Virus record (IMG/VR): IMGVR_UViG_3300037345_000085
Location: 1-38,372 of that record
Source of the DNA: a virus
DNA length: 38,372 bases
Direction: 5' to 3' (one strand)
Position numbers and translations under genes: made by a program. Under the pieces are notes generated by a model. The model searched no databases, was not told where the DNA came from, and saw only the letters and a list, made by a program, of their open reading frames with translations. This document shows positions 28,815-37,596 of this stretch, piece by piece. Every line of letters starts with the position of its first letter. The stretch's first letter is position 1.

Positions 28815-29037
28815 TTCGTTCTGAAAATTTCTTTACAATTTGTTTGACTGAGCTCCAACTCAAACCTTCCTCTTCTGCAATGAATTCATAAGCGCAATAG
28901 TTACAAACTTTCTGCCCTTTTAATTCGTGATACCTTTCAAAGATTAAAATGTTACGTGACCAAACAGGATCAACAACTCCTAGCTTTGTGAGTTCTTTAA
29001 TTTCTTTTTGAAAATGTTTTACATCTGTGTATAGCAT
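28807..29037 (-). CDS. Small HTH protein, candidate late-gene regulator
   Basis: The ATG at 29037 is chosen because the -7 box TATATTTG ends three bases before it. The 76-residue protein has an N-terminal helix (MLYTDVKHFQKEIKELTKLG) and a C-terminal helix-turn-helix (KVCNYCAYEFIAEEEGLSWS followed by SVKQIVKKF), similar in layout to small Mor/C-like or sigma-like HTH proteins. Two Cys form CNYC. The 17-bp palindrome shared by all late promoters abuts its -7 box. This suggests autoregulation and control of the late regulon, but no direct evidence exists. Confidence 0.75.
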   Translation of the reverse strand: MLYTDVKHFQKEIKELTKLGVVDPVWSRNILIFERYHELKGQKVCNYCAYEFIAEEEGLSWSSVKQIVKKFSERII

Positions 29038-29040
29038 ACG

Positions 29041-29065
29041 CAAATATAGTAATATAATATATTAC
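29041..29065 (-). promoter_or_regulatory. Promoter with palindromic operator for the small HTH gene
   Basis: The -7 box TATATTTG (29048-29041) is directly preceded by the perfect palindrome GTAATATAATATATTAC (29049-29065). The palindrome overlaps the stop codon of the upstream gene (29062). The start codon at 29037 follows the -7 box by three bases, so the mRNA may be leaderless. Confidence 0.72.
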
Positions 29066-29328
29066 CATTTACCTTTTATACATTGATAATCTTTACTTCG
29101 AACTGCTGGCGATAACGGACAACCGCAGCCGCCTTTTTCGGCACTGCAATACATACCTTGGATTTCATTTATAGTAAAATCGGGAAGTATTGCAGTATGT
29201 ATTCCGAAAGTAGCTATTGGACACTCGGTACAAATAGCAGCTCTACGTTTTGCTTCGTCAATTGTAGTTTGGTCTGCTCCAATAAAATAATTTGACCAGC
29301 CGTTTATAATATCATTAATTTTACTCAT
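29062..29328 (-). CDS. Small cysteine-rich late protein
   Basis: This 88-residue protein carries CTECP near residue 33, MYC, GGCGCPL and YQC; together these five to six Cys could bind zinc or iron-sulfur. It follows the tape measure gene after two bases and is the last gene of the packaging-tail operon. Such small Cys-rich proteins recur near tail genes of Bacteroidota phages without a known role. It might be a tail tip component or chaperone. Confidence 0.75.
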   Translation of the reverse strand: MSKINDIINGWSNYFIGADQTTIDEAKRRAAICTECPIATFGIHTAILPDFTINEIQGMYCSAEKGGCGCPLSPAVRSKDYQCIKGKW

Positions 29329-29330
29329 AG

Positions 29331-32186
29331 TTATCCGTGATTGGCACCAGCTAATAGATTTGTATATCCAGCATTTTCTCTATGGAAATAATCTAAAGAT
29401 AAATTTGGCGCTGGGAGTTTACTGTTTGCGCTTGCAATCTTGTTTGCTAATAAATCATAGTCCAATCCGCCTCCACTTCCAGCAGTCGATGTCCCAACAA
29501 AACCACTTGGAACCGCATAACCGTTTTCGTTGTACGACACATCGTTTCCGCTGTGAATTGCTTTTAACAAAGGTTTGAAAATAGATGTTTTATCAGCAGG
29601 AATAACGCTCTCACCTTTAGATAACATCGCAGGAATACTATCTGACGTTCCGGAACCTTCTCCGTACAAATCAACAACTCCTTCCGCTAATCCTAATATT
29701 TTAGCTGTCTGTGCTACACCAGTCGCAATAATAATTCCACCTTGAATTGTGGCGTTCACTCCTAAAGCAGCTGTTGCAGGATTTGAATAAAATGTAGCCG
29801 CCTGTGTGAATGCTTTTGTTGCGCCTTGAATAGTTGTCATAGCTATATCTGCTATCGCTAATGCTTTTCCTAAAACCGTTTGCTCTCCAACTAAACCACG
29901 TAATCCACGAACCAGTCCAATCTCTTGAGACATTTTATAATCAGCAACGTCTTTGTCAATATGCTTTTTTAGAGTGGCATATTTCCTGTTTATAATATCT
30001 ACATCCGCTCCGGTCTTTTTTGCTGTTGCAATTTCTTTTTGTTGCTCACGCTCTAAGTTGAAAATCCTATCCGCAAATTGATTATCTGCATCTTGCTGGT
30101 TTGCTATTCTCAAATTTTCCGCATCAACAATTGCTTTTGCAGTATCCTCTTCGAGTTTTAAATCTTCTAATGCTTTTTTATTGGTCGCATATTCTTCATC
30201 AATTCCTTTGATAGCTTCTTTGTACTCACGCTCATTTATCAATCCAAGTTCTAAACGTTTGGTTTGGTATTCCGCTTCGGCTTCCGATACACGATTGAAT
30301 CGGTCGAGCTCGTTGGTAACCATCTCGTCGGTCAAATACTTATCAGCATCTAATTTCGATTGGTTATTCTCCAGGAACGCTTTCATTTCATCTTCCGCAT
30401 TGGCAGATAACATTTCCGCTAACTTCAATCCGTACTCGTTTGTCAAGTTTAGGTTTTCGGTTTTGTATTCCAGTTCAGTAATTCGTTTGTTATCTAACTG
30501 CTGTTTTAGTAACGCTTGTTTTTCTTCAACTAATTGCTTTTCAAAAATCAATTCTTCTGCTAATGATTTTTTACGGAAGCCTTGTTCAGCTACAAATAAA
30601 TCAATGCCTTGTTTTGTTTTTTCAATGGCTTTGTCTATTTCTTTTTGTTGTCTGTCTAGTTCGGCTTTGTGTGCATCTTCGCGTTGCTTTCTTTCTTCTT
30701 TAGCAAGTCCAGAGAAAACTCTTGTTTGCTCCAAACGAGCTTCTTTGCCACGATCCTCCGCATCATCAATTTGAGTTAATAAATCAATTGTTTTTTGTTT
30801 GTCCTCGTTGGTTAGATTTTTCTCACCTTTCAATGATTGTTCCACCTGAAGCTGTTGTAGTTTCAATTGTAATATTTTTGCTTCCTGTTTTCCGTTTTCT
30901 TCTGTGATTTTAATTATTTCTTGTGATGCTTTTTGACGTTCGGCAAATGATTTAGACGTGTCTTTTGAAATTAGAAGTTGTTCATCTAATCTGTCATTAA
31001 CAGCTATTTGATTAGCATTATATCGCAACTGACTTTCTTCTACTTCTTTACTAATCCTTGCTATTTCTGCACCTTTCTTTGCGTTGTCATCAAGGAACTT
31101 GCTCGCTTTTTGCGCACCGTCTACAATTTTACCCGTCAATCCTTCTACACCAGTACCAGCTTGTAAAACTCCGTCTGTAACTTTTTTAAAGTCTAAATTT
31201 ATAATTCCTTCCAGTATTTCTCCGAATGCTTTAAACCTATTTATCAAATTCGTTTTCACAAATTCGTATAAATCATTCATTGCTTTTTTTGGATTTGAGA
31301 ATGTATCAACCAAAGTTCCACCAAGTGAAAGCACGGCACCATACAACGCACTGAAAATTGCTTTTAGCGGTTGTAATACGGAATTCAGTTTGTCAATACC
31401 CGACTGCGTTTGCGTGAAGTAACCAATCAAAGAAGCTAAAGCCAATACTAATAAACCGATACCAGTTGAAGCCAATGCAACTTTAAAAATATTCATTGCA
31501 CCGGAACCTACATTGGTTGCAATTGTAGATGCTTTTTGTGCTGTGGTCATTCCTTCCGTTCCTTTGGTAAATTCCTTAATGGTTTCAGCGTATTTTTTTA
31601 ATTCTTCTTTTGCTCCTGCAATAGTGTTTTTTAATCCATCGTTTATAGATTTTAATTGCGATAAATTGTTTCCCCAAAGCGATGTTCCGACCGCTGAATT
31701 ATTTATTGCATCGGTATAATTACCAATGTTCATTTTTTGTTTCTCCAGGTCCGAAACATTTTCTTTTATGAATTGGGAATTCTGGTCTATCTTTTCGTTT
31801 AGCTTCTGAACTGCAATTACTCCTTCGGGAGTTTTTACATTTATCTCGTTACGGATTTTTAAAAGTTCACTATTTTGTAACCTTGCCTCGTTTACACTTC
31901 TAGCTTCTATTCCTAAAATTGCATTTGCTTTTTCGGATGCTGTCAACAAACTTCCGCTGGCCGAAACTAAATTTGTAAGCTGCTTTTGGTTTAAATTATA
32001 CTCTGTTGATAATTTTGCCATCTGCGCACTCTGAGTAATGAATGTTTCAGAAGAGGTATCTCCTGCTTTTTTCAAATCATTAACGGAATTACGAACTTCG
32101 TCAAGGTCTTTTTTTAGTTGAACTGACTTTGCTATGATGCTAGCAGTATCAATGTCTAATTCGAGTAATTTAATTTTATCTGCCAT
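29331..32186 (-). CDS. Tail tape measure protein
   Basis: With 951 residues this is the longest protein of the genome and sets tail length. The N-terminal 200 residues are coiled coil. A hydrophobic segment at about 233-257 (VALASTGIGLLVLALASLIG) fits the membrane-insertion part. Residues about 370-720 form long Lys/Glu/Gln-rich coiled coils. The C-terminal part has small-residue-rich helices (IADIAMTTIQGATKAFTQAA) and ends in a globular tip region with a Gly-rich stretch. By the usual rule of about 0.15 nm per residue, the tail would be about 140 nm long. No transglycosylase or peptidase domain is visible. Confidence 0.92.
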   Translation of the reverse strand: MADKIKLLELDIDTASIIAKSVQLKKDLDEVRNSVNDLKKAGDTSSETFITQSAQMAKLSTEYNLNQKQLTNLVSASGSLLTASEKANAILGIEARSVNEARLQNSELLKIRNEINVKTPEGVIAVQKLNEKIDQNSQFIKENVSDLEKQKMNIGNYTDAINNSAVGTSLWGNNLSQLKSINDGLKNTIAGAKEELKKYAETIKEFTKGTEGMTTAQKASTIATNVGSGAMNIFKVALASTGIGLLVLALASLIGYFTQTQSGIDKLNSVLQPLKAIFSALYGAVLSLGGTLVDTFSNPKKAMNDLYEFVKTNLINRFKAFGEILEGIINLDFKKVTDGVLQAGTGVEGLTGKIVDGAQKASKFLDDNAKKGAEIARISKEVEESQLRYNANQIAVNDRLDEQLLISKDTSKSFAERQKASQEIIKITEENGKQEAKILQLKLQQLQVEQSLKGEKNLTNEDKQKTIDLLTQIDDAEDRGKEARLEQTRVFSGLAKEERKQREDAHKAELDRQQKEIDKAIEKTKQGIDLFVAEQGFRKKSLAEELIFEKQLVEEKQALLKQQLDNKRITELEYKTENLNLTNEYGLKLAEMLSANAEDEMKAFLENNQSKLDADKYLTDEMVTNELDRFNRVSEAEAEYQTKRLELGLINEREYKEAIKGIDEEYATNKKALEDLKLEEDTAKAIVDAENLRIANQQDADNQFADRIFNLEREQQKEIATAKKTGADVDIINRKYATLKKHIDKDVADYKMSQEIGLVRGLRGLVGEQTVLGKALAIADIAMTTIQGATKAFTQAATFYSNPATAALGVNATIQGGIIIATGVAQTAKILGLAEGVVDLYGEGSGTSDSIPAMLSKGESVIPADKTSIFKPLLKAIHSGNDVSYNENGYAVPSGFVGTSTAGSGGGLDYDLLANKIASANSKLPAPNLSLDYFHRENAGYTNLLAGANHG

Positions 32187-32188
32187 AA

Positions 32189-34777
32189 CTATATTGTGAA
32201 AATATTTGATTCTTTACTTCCTATTTTTATTTGAATTTGCAACGGGTCTCCGAATATTCGGCTTATTGAATGATTTATTGAATTGGTTGTGGCTGTTCCG
32301 TTATCGGTGTAACCGCTCCAACCACCAAAGGAACCGGCATAAGGATTATTTGGGTCTATAGGAATTGGAGTTTTGTAATTTTGAACGTGAATATTTCTTG
32401 GCAGCACAGCATTTGTTGTGAAATCAATCTTGAATGTTTGACTTAACGCATCACTTGAAAGCAATGTTACTGCTGTAATTATTAATGATGTTGGAGATAC
32501 TATTACGCAACCTGCTGTGTTCTCAAAATAAACAATATTTGATGGAATATTGGCTGTTCCTACTCCTTGAATAGTCATTGCCATTTGATAAAATGCTCCA
32601 GCTTCCAATGTGAATGAAACAGTATTTGTTACTGCGGTGTTATGCACAACTTCTGAATGTCCGTATAATAGATCAGGTGGTGTGAAAATGGGAAGTCCGA
32701 AATTGTTTAAAATACAATCTAAATTAATTGGTGTGTTCAATGTTGCATCGGTTAAATATGTCAAAGTAACCACGCATCCTACAACCACAAAACTATTGAT
32801 TGTTATGTATGTTGCTGTGTTTAGTGGTGGACCAATAATTGTAATCGCTTTTTTATAATCAACTTCTATAAGTTCGCACTTCGTTACTTTTCCTTTAGTG
32901 AAATTTAAAATCTTATTAACTAAATAGTATGATGCTAATTGCTCTACATAGATAAGTCCTTTGAAATTGTATCTTTCAATGTCGATTGGTTTCAAATAGA
33001 AGTAAGCATCAATTGCTTTTGCTTTATCCAAAATGCTTTCTATAGATGCGTAATTATCAATTAGAATTTCATTGAAATTCAATCTTGAGTAGCTCGACAT
33101 TGCAACCGAAGTAACCGCCTGTTGTTGGTTTAATGATTCAGATGCTAAAGTTGTACTTACATTAATCATTTCGAAACGCATAAAATAGTATCTTCCTGAT
33201 AAGTCTTTATATTCAACGGTGCTGTCGTCCCGAAGTTCTTTATCCCAAATCTTGAACACATTTACTTGACGACCTGCCATTACAACAATGCTTTTTTCCG
33301 GACTGTATATTTTTGAAACCAAAACATCGTAATCATCTTGCAGATTTTCATCATTGATTGTTATGTAACCATCATTGTGAGCTTCATTTTCAGTATTGTA
33401 TCGATACTTAAAATTATTTCGTTTGGCATATTGACCTATTCTATACTTTTCAATGTCTTTATATTGAAATTTATCACTCCAGTCTTCAATATTGTTTGAT
33501 TGCAATATTTCACTCATAGTTAAATATTCGATATGGTCTCTATATTTATCTTTGAAAGCTGTTAAACCTGCTCTTTGGATTATCTCTTTTATAAAATCGG
33601 TCGCGTTGAAGTCAACCAAAGCTTCTTCAAAGTTTGCTTCAAAACCGTCTACTAAATTTAACTCCCAATTGAATGTTAATCCCGCCAATACAGTTTCCTG
33701 TTCGTTTATCAAAAATGCTATTGTATCTCCTGCAAGGCAATTGAATAAATGTGTTTTGAAAGTTCCTAATGAATTAACATCTGTAACCACTCCACTACTA
33801 ATTAATACATCTGCACTATTCCTATGATAATAGTTAAAATTTATATTAGGAGCAAAAGCATCAATAGTATAAGTTCCATTTTGTAAAATATTTATTCTAT
33901 TGTGATTGTAAACATAACCCATTGAACCATTACCATTTTGTCCTAATCCTGTTTGTGAAAGGTTATTCGTAACGGAAGCTTGTGGAGTTAAAAAGTTTTC
34001 TCTTGGTAATGTTAAAAGATAGCTTTCTCTATTTAACAATGCATTGCCATCATAATACAAAACGGTTGAATGCCTTGGATAACAAATTCCTGTGTGTATT
34101 AATACTCTGTGTGGTACTAAAGTTGGCACAGGCTTCGGAAAACTCATAAATAAGTTTTTGAAGTTCTGAGTATTAAAGAAAGAACCTGAATATGTAAATC
34201 CAGCAAAAGTGAAAATTCTATCCCAAATGTAACTGACCCTTGCACTTGGAACTTGATAATCTGTATTGATTTCAATATTCACGCCTCCAGTGGTTATAAA
34301 CTTATTTTTTCCGTTGTAATCAGCTATTGCATAGAAGTAGGGTAACGTATTGTTCCAACTCGCAACGATATTAGTGATACTCTTTGCGTGATTAAGTCCA
34401 GAAATATCTACATCCGTCAAAGTTTTATTTTCAATTCTTCTGTAAAAATCAATGAGGCCATCATAAATAAAAATGTCATATCCTTTACGTGATGACTGCA
34501 TTACGTTCGCCCAACCTTTATAAATCAAACACACGCCACTATCAGCATCGTAAAGACTAGATACATTCTTTTGATATGGCACGTTACTTTGATTTCCTGC
34601 CATGTAAACGTATTCCATTGCTTTCACGTTTTTTGGAGTGAAGGCAGCTGTGAATTTATTGGTAACACTCGATTGACGATTGTCTAATTTAGCTAAATCG
34701 TTTACCTGCCTTGTTTGTGAAATTGCTTTTGAATCAACTTCTATCTCGTGCCCATTTATGTAAAGAATGTACGCCAT
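32189..34777 (-). CDS. Large tail tip / baseplate protein
   Basis: This 862-residue beta-rich protein starts MAYILYINGHEIEVDSKAIS; SSVTNKFTAAFTPKNVKAMEY near residue 40 is reminiscent of tail hub proteins of Bacteroidota phages. The C-terminal 200 residues have fibronectin-like beta repeats (TYITINSFVVVGCVVTLTYL; SPTSLIITAVTLLSSDALSQ), which fit a receptor-binding or surface-exposed part. It lies two bases upstream of the tape measure gene. Host recognition is probable but not shown. Confidence 0.75.
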   Translation of the reverse strand: MAYILYINGHEIEVDSKAISQTRQVNDLAKLDNRQSSVTNKFTAAFTPKNVKAMEYVYMAGNQSNVPYQKNVSSLYDADSGVCLIYKGWANVMQSSRKGYDIFIYDGLIDFYRRIENKTLTDVDISGLNHAKSITNIVASWNNTLPYFYAIADYNGKNKFITTGGVNIEINTDYQVPSARVSYIWDRIFTFAGFTYSGSFFNTQNFKNLFMSFPKPVPTLVPHRVLIHTGICYPRHSTVLYYDGNALLNRESYLLTLPRENFLTPQASVTNNLSQTGLGQNGNGSMGYVYNHNRINILQNGTYTIDAFAPNINFNYYHRNSADVLISSGVVTDVNSLGTFKTHLFNCLAGDTIAFLINEQETVLAGLTFNWELNLVDGFEANFEEALVDFNATDFIKEIIQRAGLTAFKDKYRDHIEYLTMSEILQSNNIEDWSDKFQYKDIEKYRIGQYAKRNNFKYRYNTENEAHNDGYITINDENLQDDYDVLVSKIYSPEKSIVVMAGRQVNVFKIWDKELRDDSTVEYKDLSGRYYFMRFEMINVSTTLASESLNQQQAVTSVAMSSYSRLNFNEILIDNYASIESILDKAKAIDAYFYLKPIDIERYNFKGLIYVEQLASYYLVNKILNFTKGKVTKCELIEVDYKKAITIIGPPLNTATYITINSFVVVGCVVTLTYLTDATLNTPINLDCILNNFGLPIFTPPDLLYGHSEVVHNTAVTNTVSFTLEAGAFYQMAMTIQGVGTANIPSNIVYFENTAGCVIVSPTSLIITAVTLLSSDALSQTFKIDFTTNAVLPRNIHVQNYKTPIPIDPNNPYAGSFGGWSGYTDNGTATTNSINHSISRIFGDPLQIQIKIGSKESNIFTI

Positions 34778-34779
34778 TA

Positions 34780-35886
34780 CTAAAGTGTTTGAGTGTATCT
34801 ATTCGGTAAATCGAATTCGATATTATAATTGTAGGTTTTCTTTTTTGGAGTTAGCGTAACGAATGATGTTGTTTTTAATGAAACCTCCAGCCAGTCCTTT
34901 TGCGTTGGAATTGTATTTGGTTGACCAATGAAGTAATATATTTTTGGGCTGTCGATTATTTCCTCTAGGATCAACTTATCTTTCTCTTGAAGTCTTTCTC
35001 CTTTCACTTTTATAACGCTGTCGGCAACTCTACCCATTTGCACTGCAGGTGAAATAGTATCAACAACATCATTAAAATTATTATTTAGTTCGCCTAAAGT
35101 TTTCGAGCTTCTTGTATTGAAATTACCACTTTCAAAAAGCCAATAGTTCCAACGTCCGTACTTGTTTCTGAATTTCATATAAACACCGCATCCGCCATCC
35201 TTTTGTTCTACAACTACATTTCCAAAATTCAAGTATTGTTGTGTTGTAGGTAGCAGATAATTTACACCATCCGATAAATAAATAGCGTTAATTCTATTTG
35301 CATTTTGAAATGTGATATTTGTTCCAGCAACTACCGTTACAAACTGCGTTCCAGTCGCAAAATCAAAACCTAAAAATGTTGAGAAGTCAAACGGATAACC
35401 TCTCCAAAATTTAAGGTACGCTATTCCATTATTTGACAATGGAGATAGAATATTCATTGAATTGTTGTTTTGAAATTTTTCTGTAAATCTGTCAGTAATT
35501 TGTTCAACTCCTAAAATGAAGTTCAAAGGAATGGTTATCACATCATCAGTCAAAACCGTTTCTTGAAAGTGGATTTTGATTTCTAAATTATCGGCCATAA
35601 ATAAACCAGCATCAACTCCCTTCTGAAAAGTGGAACCAGGCGCAGAAAAATTAGCATCAAACTCGCCAGCAAAATTGTTCTGATTTATTTCTGCTGAAAT
35701 GTAATCTTTTAAATTGAAATAGAAACTTCCGTTAGGATGTGGGTACAATACACTCACAAAACCAAAACCAGTAAGTGTGGCTTTGGTTGGAGTTCCGACT
35801 ATATCGCTATGGAAACGGATAATATTATTATTGAACGCTTGCAATAGTTTGTTCGGCGCTAAAGCTTTTGTGAATTGAATTGCCAT
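34780..35886 (-). CDS. Tail-associated structural protein of 368 residues
   Basis: The ATG at 35886 (MAIQFTKALAPNKLLQAFNN) is preferred because the earlier in-frame start overlaps the preceding membrane gene. The protein is beta-rich (GFGFVSVLYPHPNGSFYFNL; GVYMKFRNKYGRWNYWLFES) with many Asn and aromatic residues, as in distal tail or tip proteins. It lies directly before the large tip protein. A Dit-like hub or a fibre-attachment role is possible. Confidence 0.72.
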   Translation of the reverse strand: MAIQFTKALAPNKLLQAFNNNIIRFHSDIVGTPTKATLTGFGFVSVLYPHPNGSFYFNLKDYISAEINQNNFAGEFDANFSAPGSTFQKGVDAGLFMADNLEIKIHFQETVLTDDVITIPLNFILGVEQITDRFTEKFQNNNSMNILSPLSNNGIAYLKFWRGYPFDFSTFLGFDFATGTQFVTVVAGTNITFQNANRINAIYLSDGVNYLLPTTQQYLNFGNVVVEQKDGGCGVYMKFRNKYGRWNYWLFESGNFNTRSSKTLGELNNNFNDVVDTISPAVQMGRVADSVIKVKGERLQEKDKLILEEIIDSPKIYYFIGQPNTIPTQKDWLEVSLKTTSFVTLTPKKKTYNYNIEFDLPNRYTQTL

Positions 35887-35890
35887 TGTG

Positions 35891-36079
35891 TTATTGTTTT
35901 TTTGAGTAAGTTGCTCCGTAGGCTGCAACTGCTGGAATTATTAAACAATACCAAAACAACCATTTGAATTTCCAAGTTATCAATACCATAACTATTGGGA
36001 ATCCCAAAAGTGATATGACCAATCCCAAAACGGATAATACCACAATAACCATTACTAAATTTTTAAATACATTTTTCAT
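35891..36079 (-). CDS. 62-residue two-span membrane protein
   Basis: This protein has two hydrophobic segments (about 8-33, VMVIVVLSVLGLVISLLGF; about 40-57, LFWYCLIIPAVAAYGATY) and a short basic end. Its start overlaps the preceding stop as TAATG, and its stop lies four bases before the next start. In size and topology it resembles small holins, but a separate holin is encoded next to the lysin. It may be a second holin, an antiholin or a tail-associated membrane protein. Confidence 0.7.
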   Translation of the reverse strand: MKNVFKNLVMVIVVLSVLGLVISLLGFPIVMVLITWKFKWLFWYCLIIPAVAAYGATYSKKQ

Positions 36080-36552
36080 TATGCTGCTTGTTTAAATATT
36101 GCTATTATATCACTTTGGATTCTTGGTATCCAAAGCGTTCCTAATTCTTCAATCATTTCGTGAATGTCGTCTCCGAGAAAATCCTCAACCACTGCACTAA
36201 CTACTTTGCCTATGTTTCTACTATTTGGTACTTGAATTCCCTCTCTTGCTATTTTACGAGCAATTAAAAATGCAAATTGTTTTTTCTTTTCTAAAAAGAT
36301 GCTTGGTAAACCTCGTTTTGTTTCAATCCAGTTTTCAATGGCACTTCTTGGCGGCCAACCTCCAGCGGAACGTCCGTGCTCCATAAATTGAGAATGAAAC
36401 GCTCCAAGCATTATCATTTTCTTTGAAGTCGCCTGTGCTTCTAACTCACTTGCATAATCACCTGATGCACGTAGTCCTAACTCATCATACTTGATAATCA
36501 GTTTTGTTTTTAGTTTAGCCAAATACTTCAAATAGATTGCTTCGTCTGTCAT
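36079..36552 (-). CDS. HK97 gp10-like tail completion protein (candidate)
   Basis: This 157-residue protein contains FMEHGRSAGGWPPRSAIENW (about 56-75), FLIARKIAREGIQVPN and a C-terminal long helix (GDDIHEMIEELGTLWIPRIQ). The GRxxGxxPP...W...K...FLIAxKIxxxG pattern is like that of tail completion (gp10-type) proteins of many Bacteroidota phages. These proteins close the tail tube at the head side. It overlaps neighbours on both sides by single bases. Confidence 0.72.
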   Translation of the reverse strand: MTDEAIYLKYLAKLKTKLIIKYDELGLRASGDYASELEAQATSKKMIMLGAFHSQFMEHGRSAGGWPPRSAIENWIETKRGLPSIFLEKKKQFAFLIARKIAREGIQVPNSRNIGKVVSAVVEDFLGDDIHEMIEELGTLWIPRIQSDIIAIFKQAA

Positions 36553-37013
36553 TAGTAAGTGAATTCAATTGTAAATGATATTTTCAGTCCATCCATATTG
36601 GTGTCGAATGTGTCAATTACTTCACTTTCTTTCCAACGTTTGATGACAAAGCCATCGCAATCAGAAAACATATTCAATAATCTTTCGCTTACTGAATAAA
36701 GATTTTTGATATGGGTTTCATATTTGTAATTGTAAGTTGGATCACTCAACTTTGAGCGTAAACTTAAAATCATATCGCCTGTGAAAGTCCAACCTTGTAC
36801 CGAACCAAGTTCTGACAAAATGTGTTCGCGGTCTTTCCAAAGCAAAAGCAAATACTTTTTACGTTTGGAAAATTCCAAACCTGCATCGTCTGGATAGTCT
36901 CCCAAATTTTGCCATTCATTATTACCATCTACAAAGTTCCAAATATCTCGGAATCCTTGTGGTTCGTTTTGGTTAAGTTCCGCTGTTATTTCGGTTAGCT
37001 TTTCGGTTAGCAT
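36552..37013 (-). CDS. Virion morphogenesis protein of 153 residues, function unknown
   Basis: This protein has an acidic, aromatic N-terminal half (ALNQNEPQGF-like region at 11-22; EWQNLGDYPDDAGLEFSKRKK) and a beta-rich C-terminal part ending in GLKISFTIEFTY. A compact beta fold following the 207-aa protein in the packaging operon would suit a tail terminator or head completion protein. It overlaps the upstream gene by 41 bases. No sure family. Confidence 0.72.
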   Translation of the reverse strand: MLTEKLTEITAELNQNEPQGFRDIWNFVDGNNEWQNLGDYPDDAGLEFSKRKKYLLLLWKDREHILSELGSVQGWTFTGDMILSLRSKLSDPTYNYKYETHIKNLYSVSERLLNMFSDCDGFVIKRWKESEVIDTFDTNMDGLKISFTIEFTY

Positions 37014-37596
37014 TTTCTCGCATTGTTAAATTAATATCATATCGCATTTTATCAAGGCACATCTTTCTGAATATTTTTGAGTATGGTAATTTCAACCATT
37101 CGTCTTGAATTAAAATATTTCCATTCGTAAATGAGTCTAAAGAATTATAATAACTGAACTGTTGAAGTTCTTCCACTCCCGCTTCTTTTTCTTCTTCTGT
37201 TGGTTCACTATGCAGCTCATTCATTTCAGATTTTACAATCAACTTCAATTCTTCTAAAATCCATTTATGTACAGCAAACGCATTATACAATTCCAGTCTA
37301 ACAAATTGCTTTTCATTGATGCCGTAGATTATTTTTAGTATCTCGAAAATATCGTTTTCTTCGACTGCCATACCTAACTCTATTCTTTCACTCCACGAAA
37401 TAAACCAAAGATTTGTCTTAGTTGGTTTTAGGTATTTTGTTCTTAATCCCCGAACTCGCAAAACACTATTACATTTCAAACTTTCTTTTATCGTGTAGTC
37501 AACCAGTTGTTTTGCTTCGTTGGATAGAGTAGGGTAATCATTCAACATTAATGTTTTACTGAATAAATCTTTTATACCAAACTTGAACCTCCCCAT
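36973..37596 (-). CDS. Late protein of 207 residues following the large terminase, function unknown
   Basis: This helical, charged protein starts MGRFKFGIKDLFSKTLMLND and ends with a basic tail (LTMRENANRKANRNNSGT). Glu-rich segments in the middle (EPTEEEKEAGVEELQQFSYY) separate two helical halves. The start overlaps the large terminase stop by 25 bases, so it is translated with it. In most phages the portal lies here; this protein is too small for that. A packaging or connector role is likely by position only. Confidence 0.7.
   Translation of the reverse strand: MGRFKFGIKDLFSKTLMLNDYPTLSNEAKQLVDYTIKESLKCNSVLRVRGLRTKYLKPTKTNLWFISWSERIELGMAVEENDIFEILKIIYGINEKQFVRLELYNAFAVHKWILEELKLIVKSEMNELHSEPTEEEKEAGVEELQQFSYYNSLDSFTNGNILIQDEWLKLPYSKIFRKMCLDKMRYDINLTMRENANRKANRNNSGT

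Noticed and set aside
30181-30774. 197-codon open frame on the + strand inside the tape measure gene
   Set aside because: It mirrors the Lys/Glu-rich coiled-coil part of the tape measure; the product is Ser/Phe-rich without any domain.
32610-32858. + strand frame inside the tail tip gene
   Set aside because: No start signal, no neighbour on this strand, and the opposite frame is a continuous 862-codon gene.
35887-35928. 14-residue upstream extension of the 368-aa tail protein
   Set aside because: It overlaps the end of the membrane gene, while the ATG at 35886 starts four bases behind that stop.
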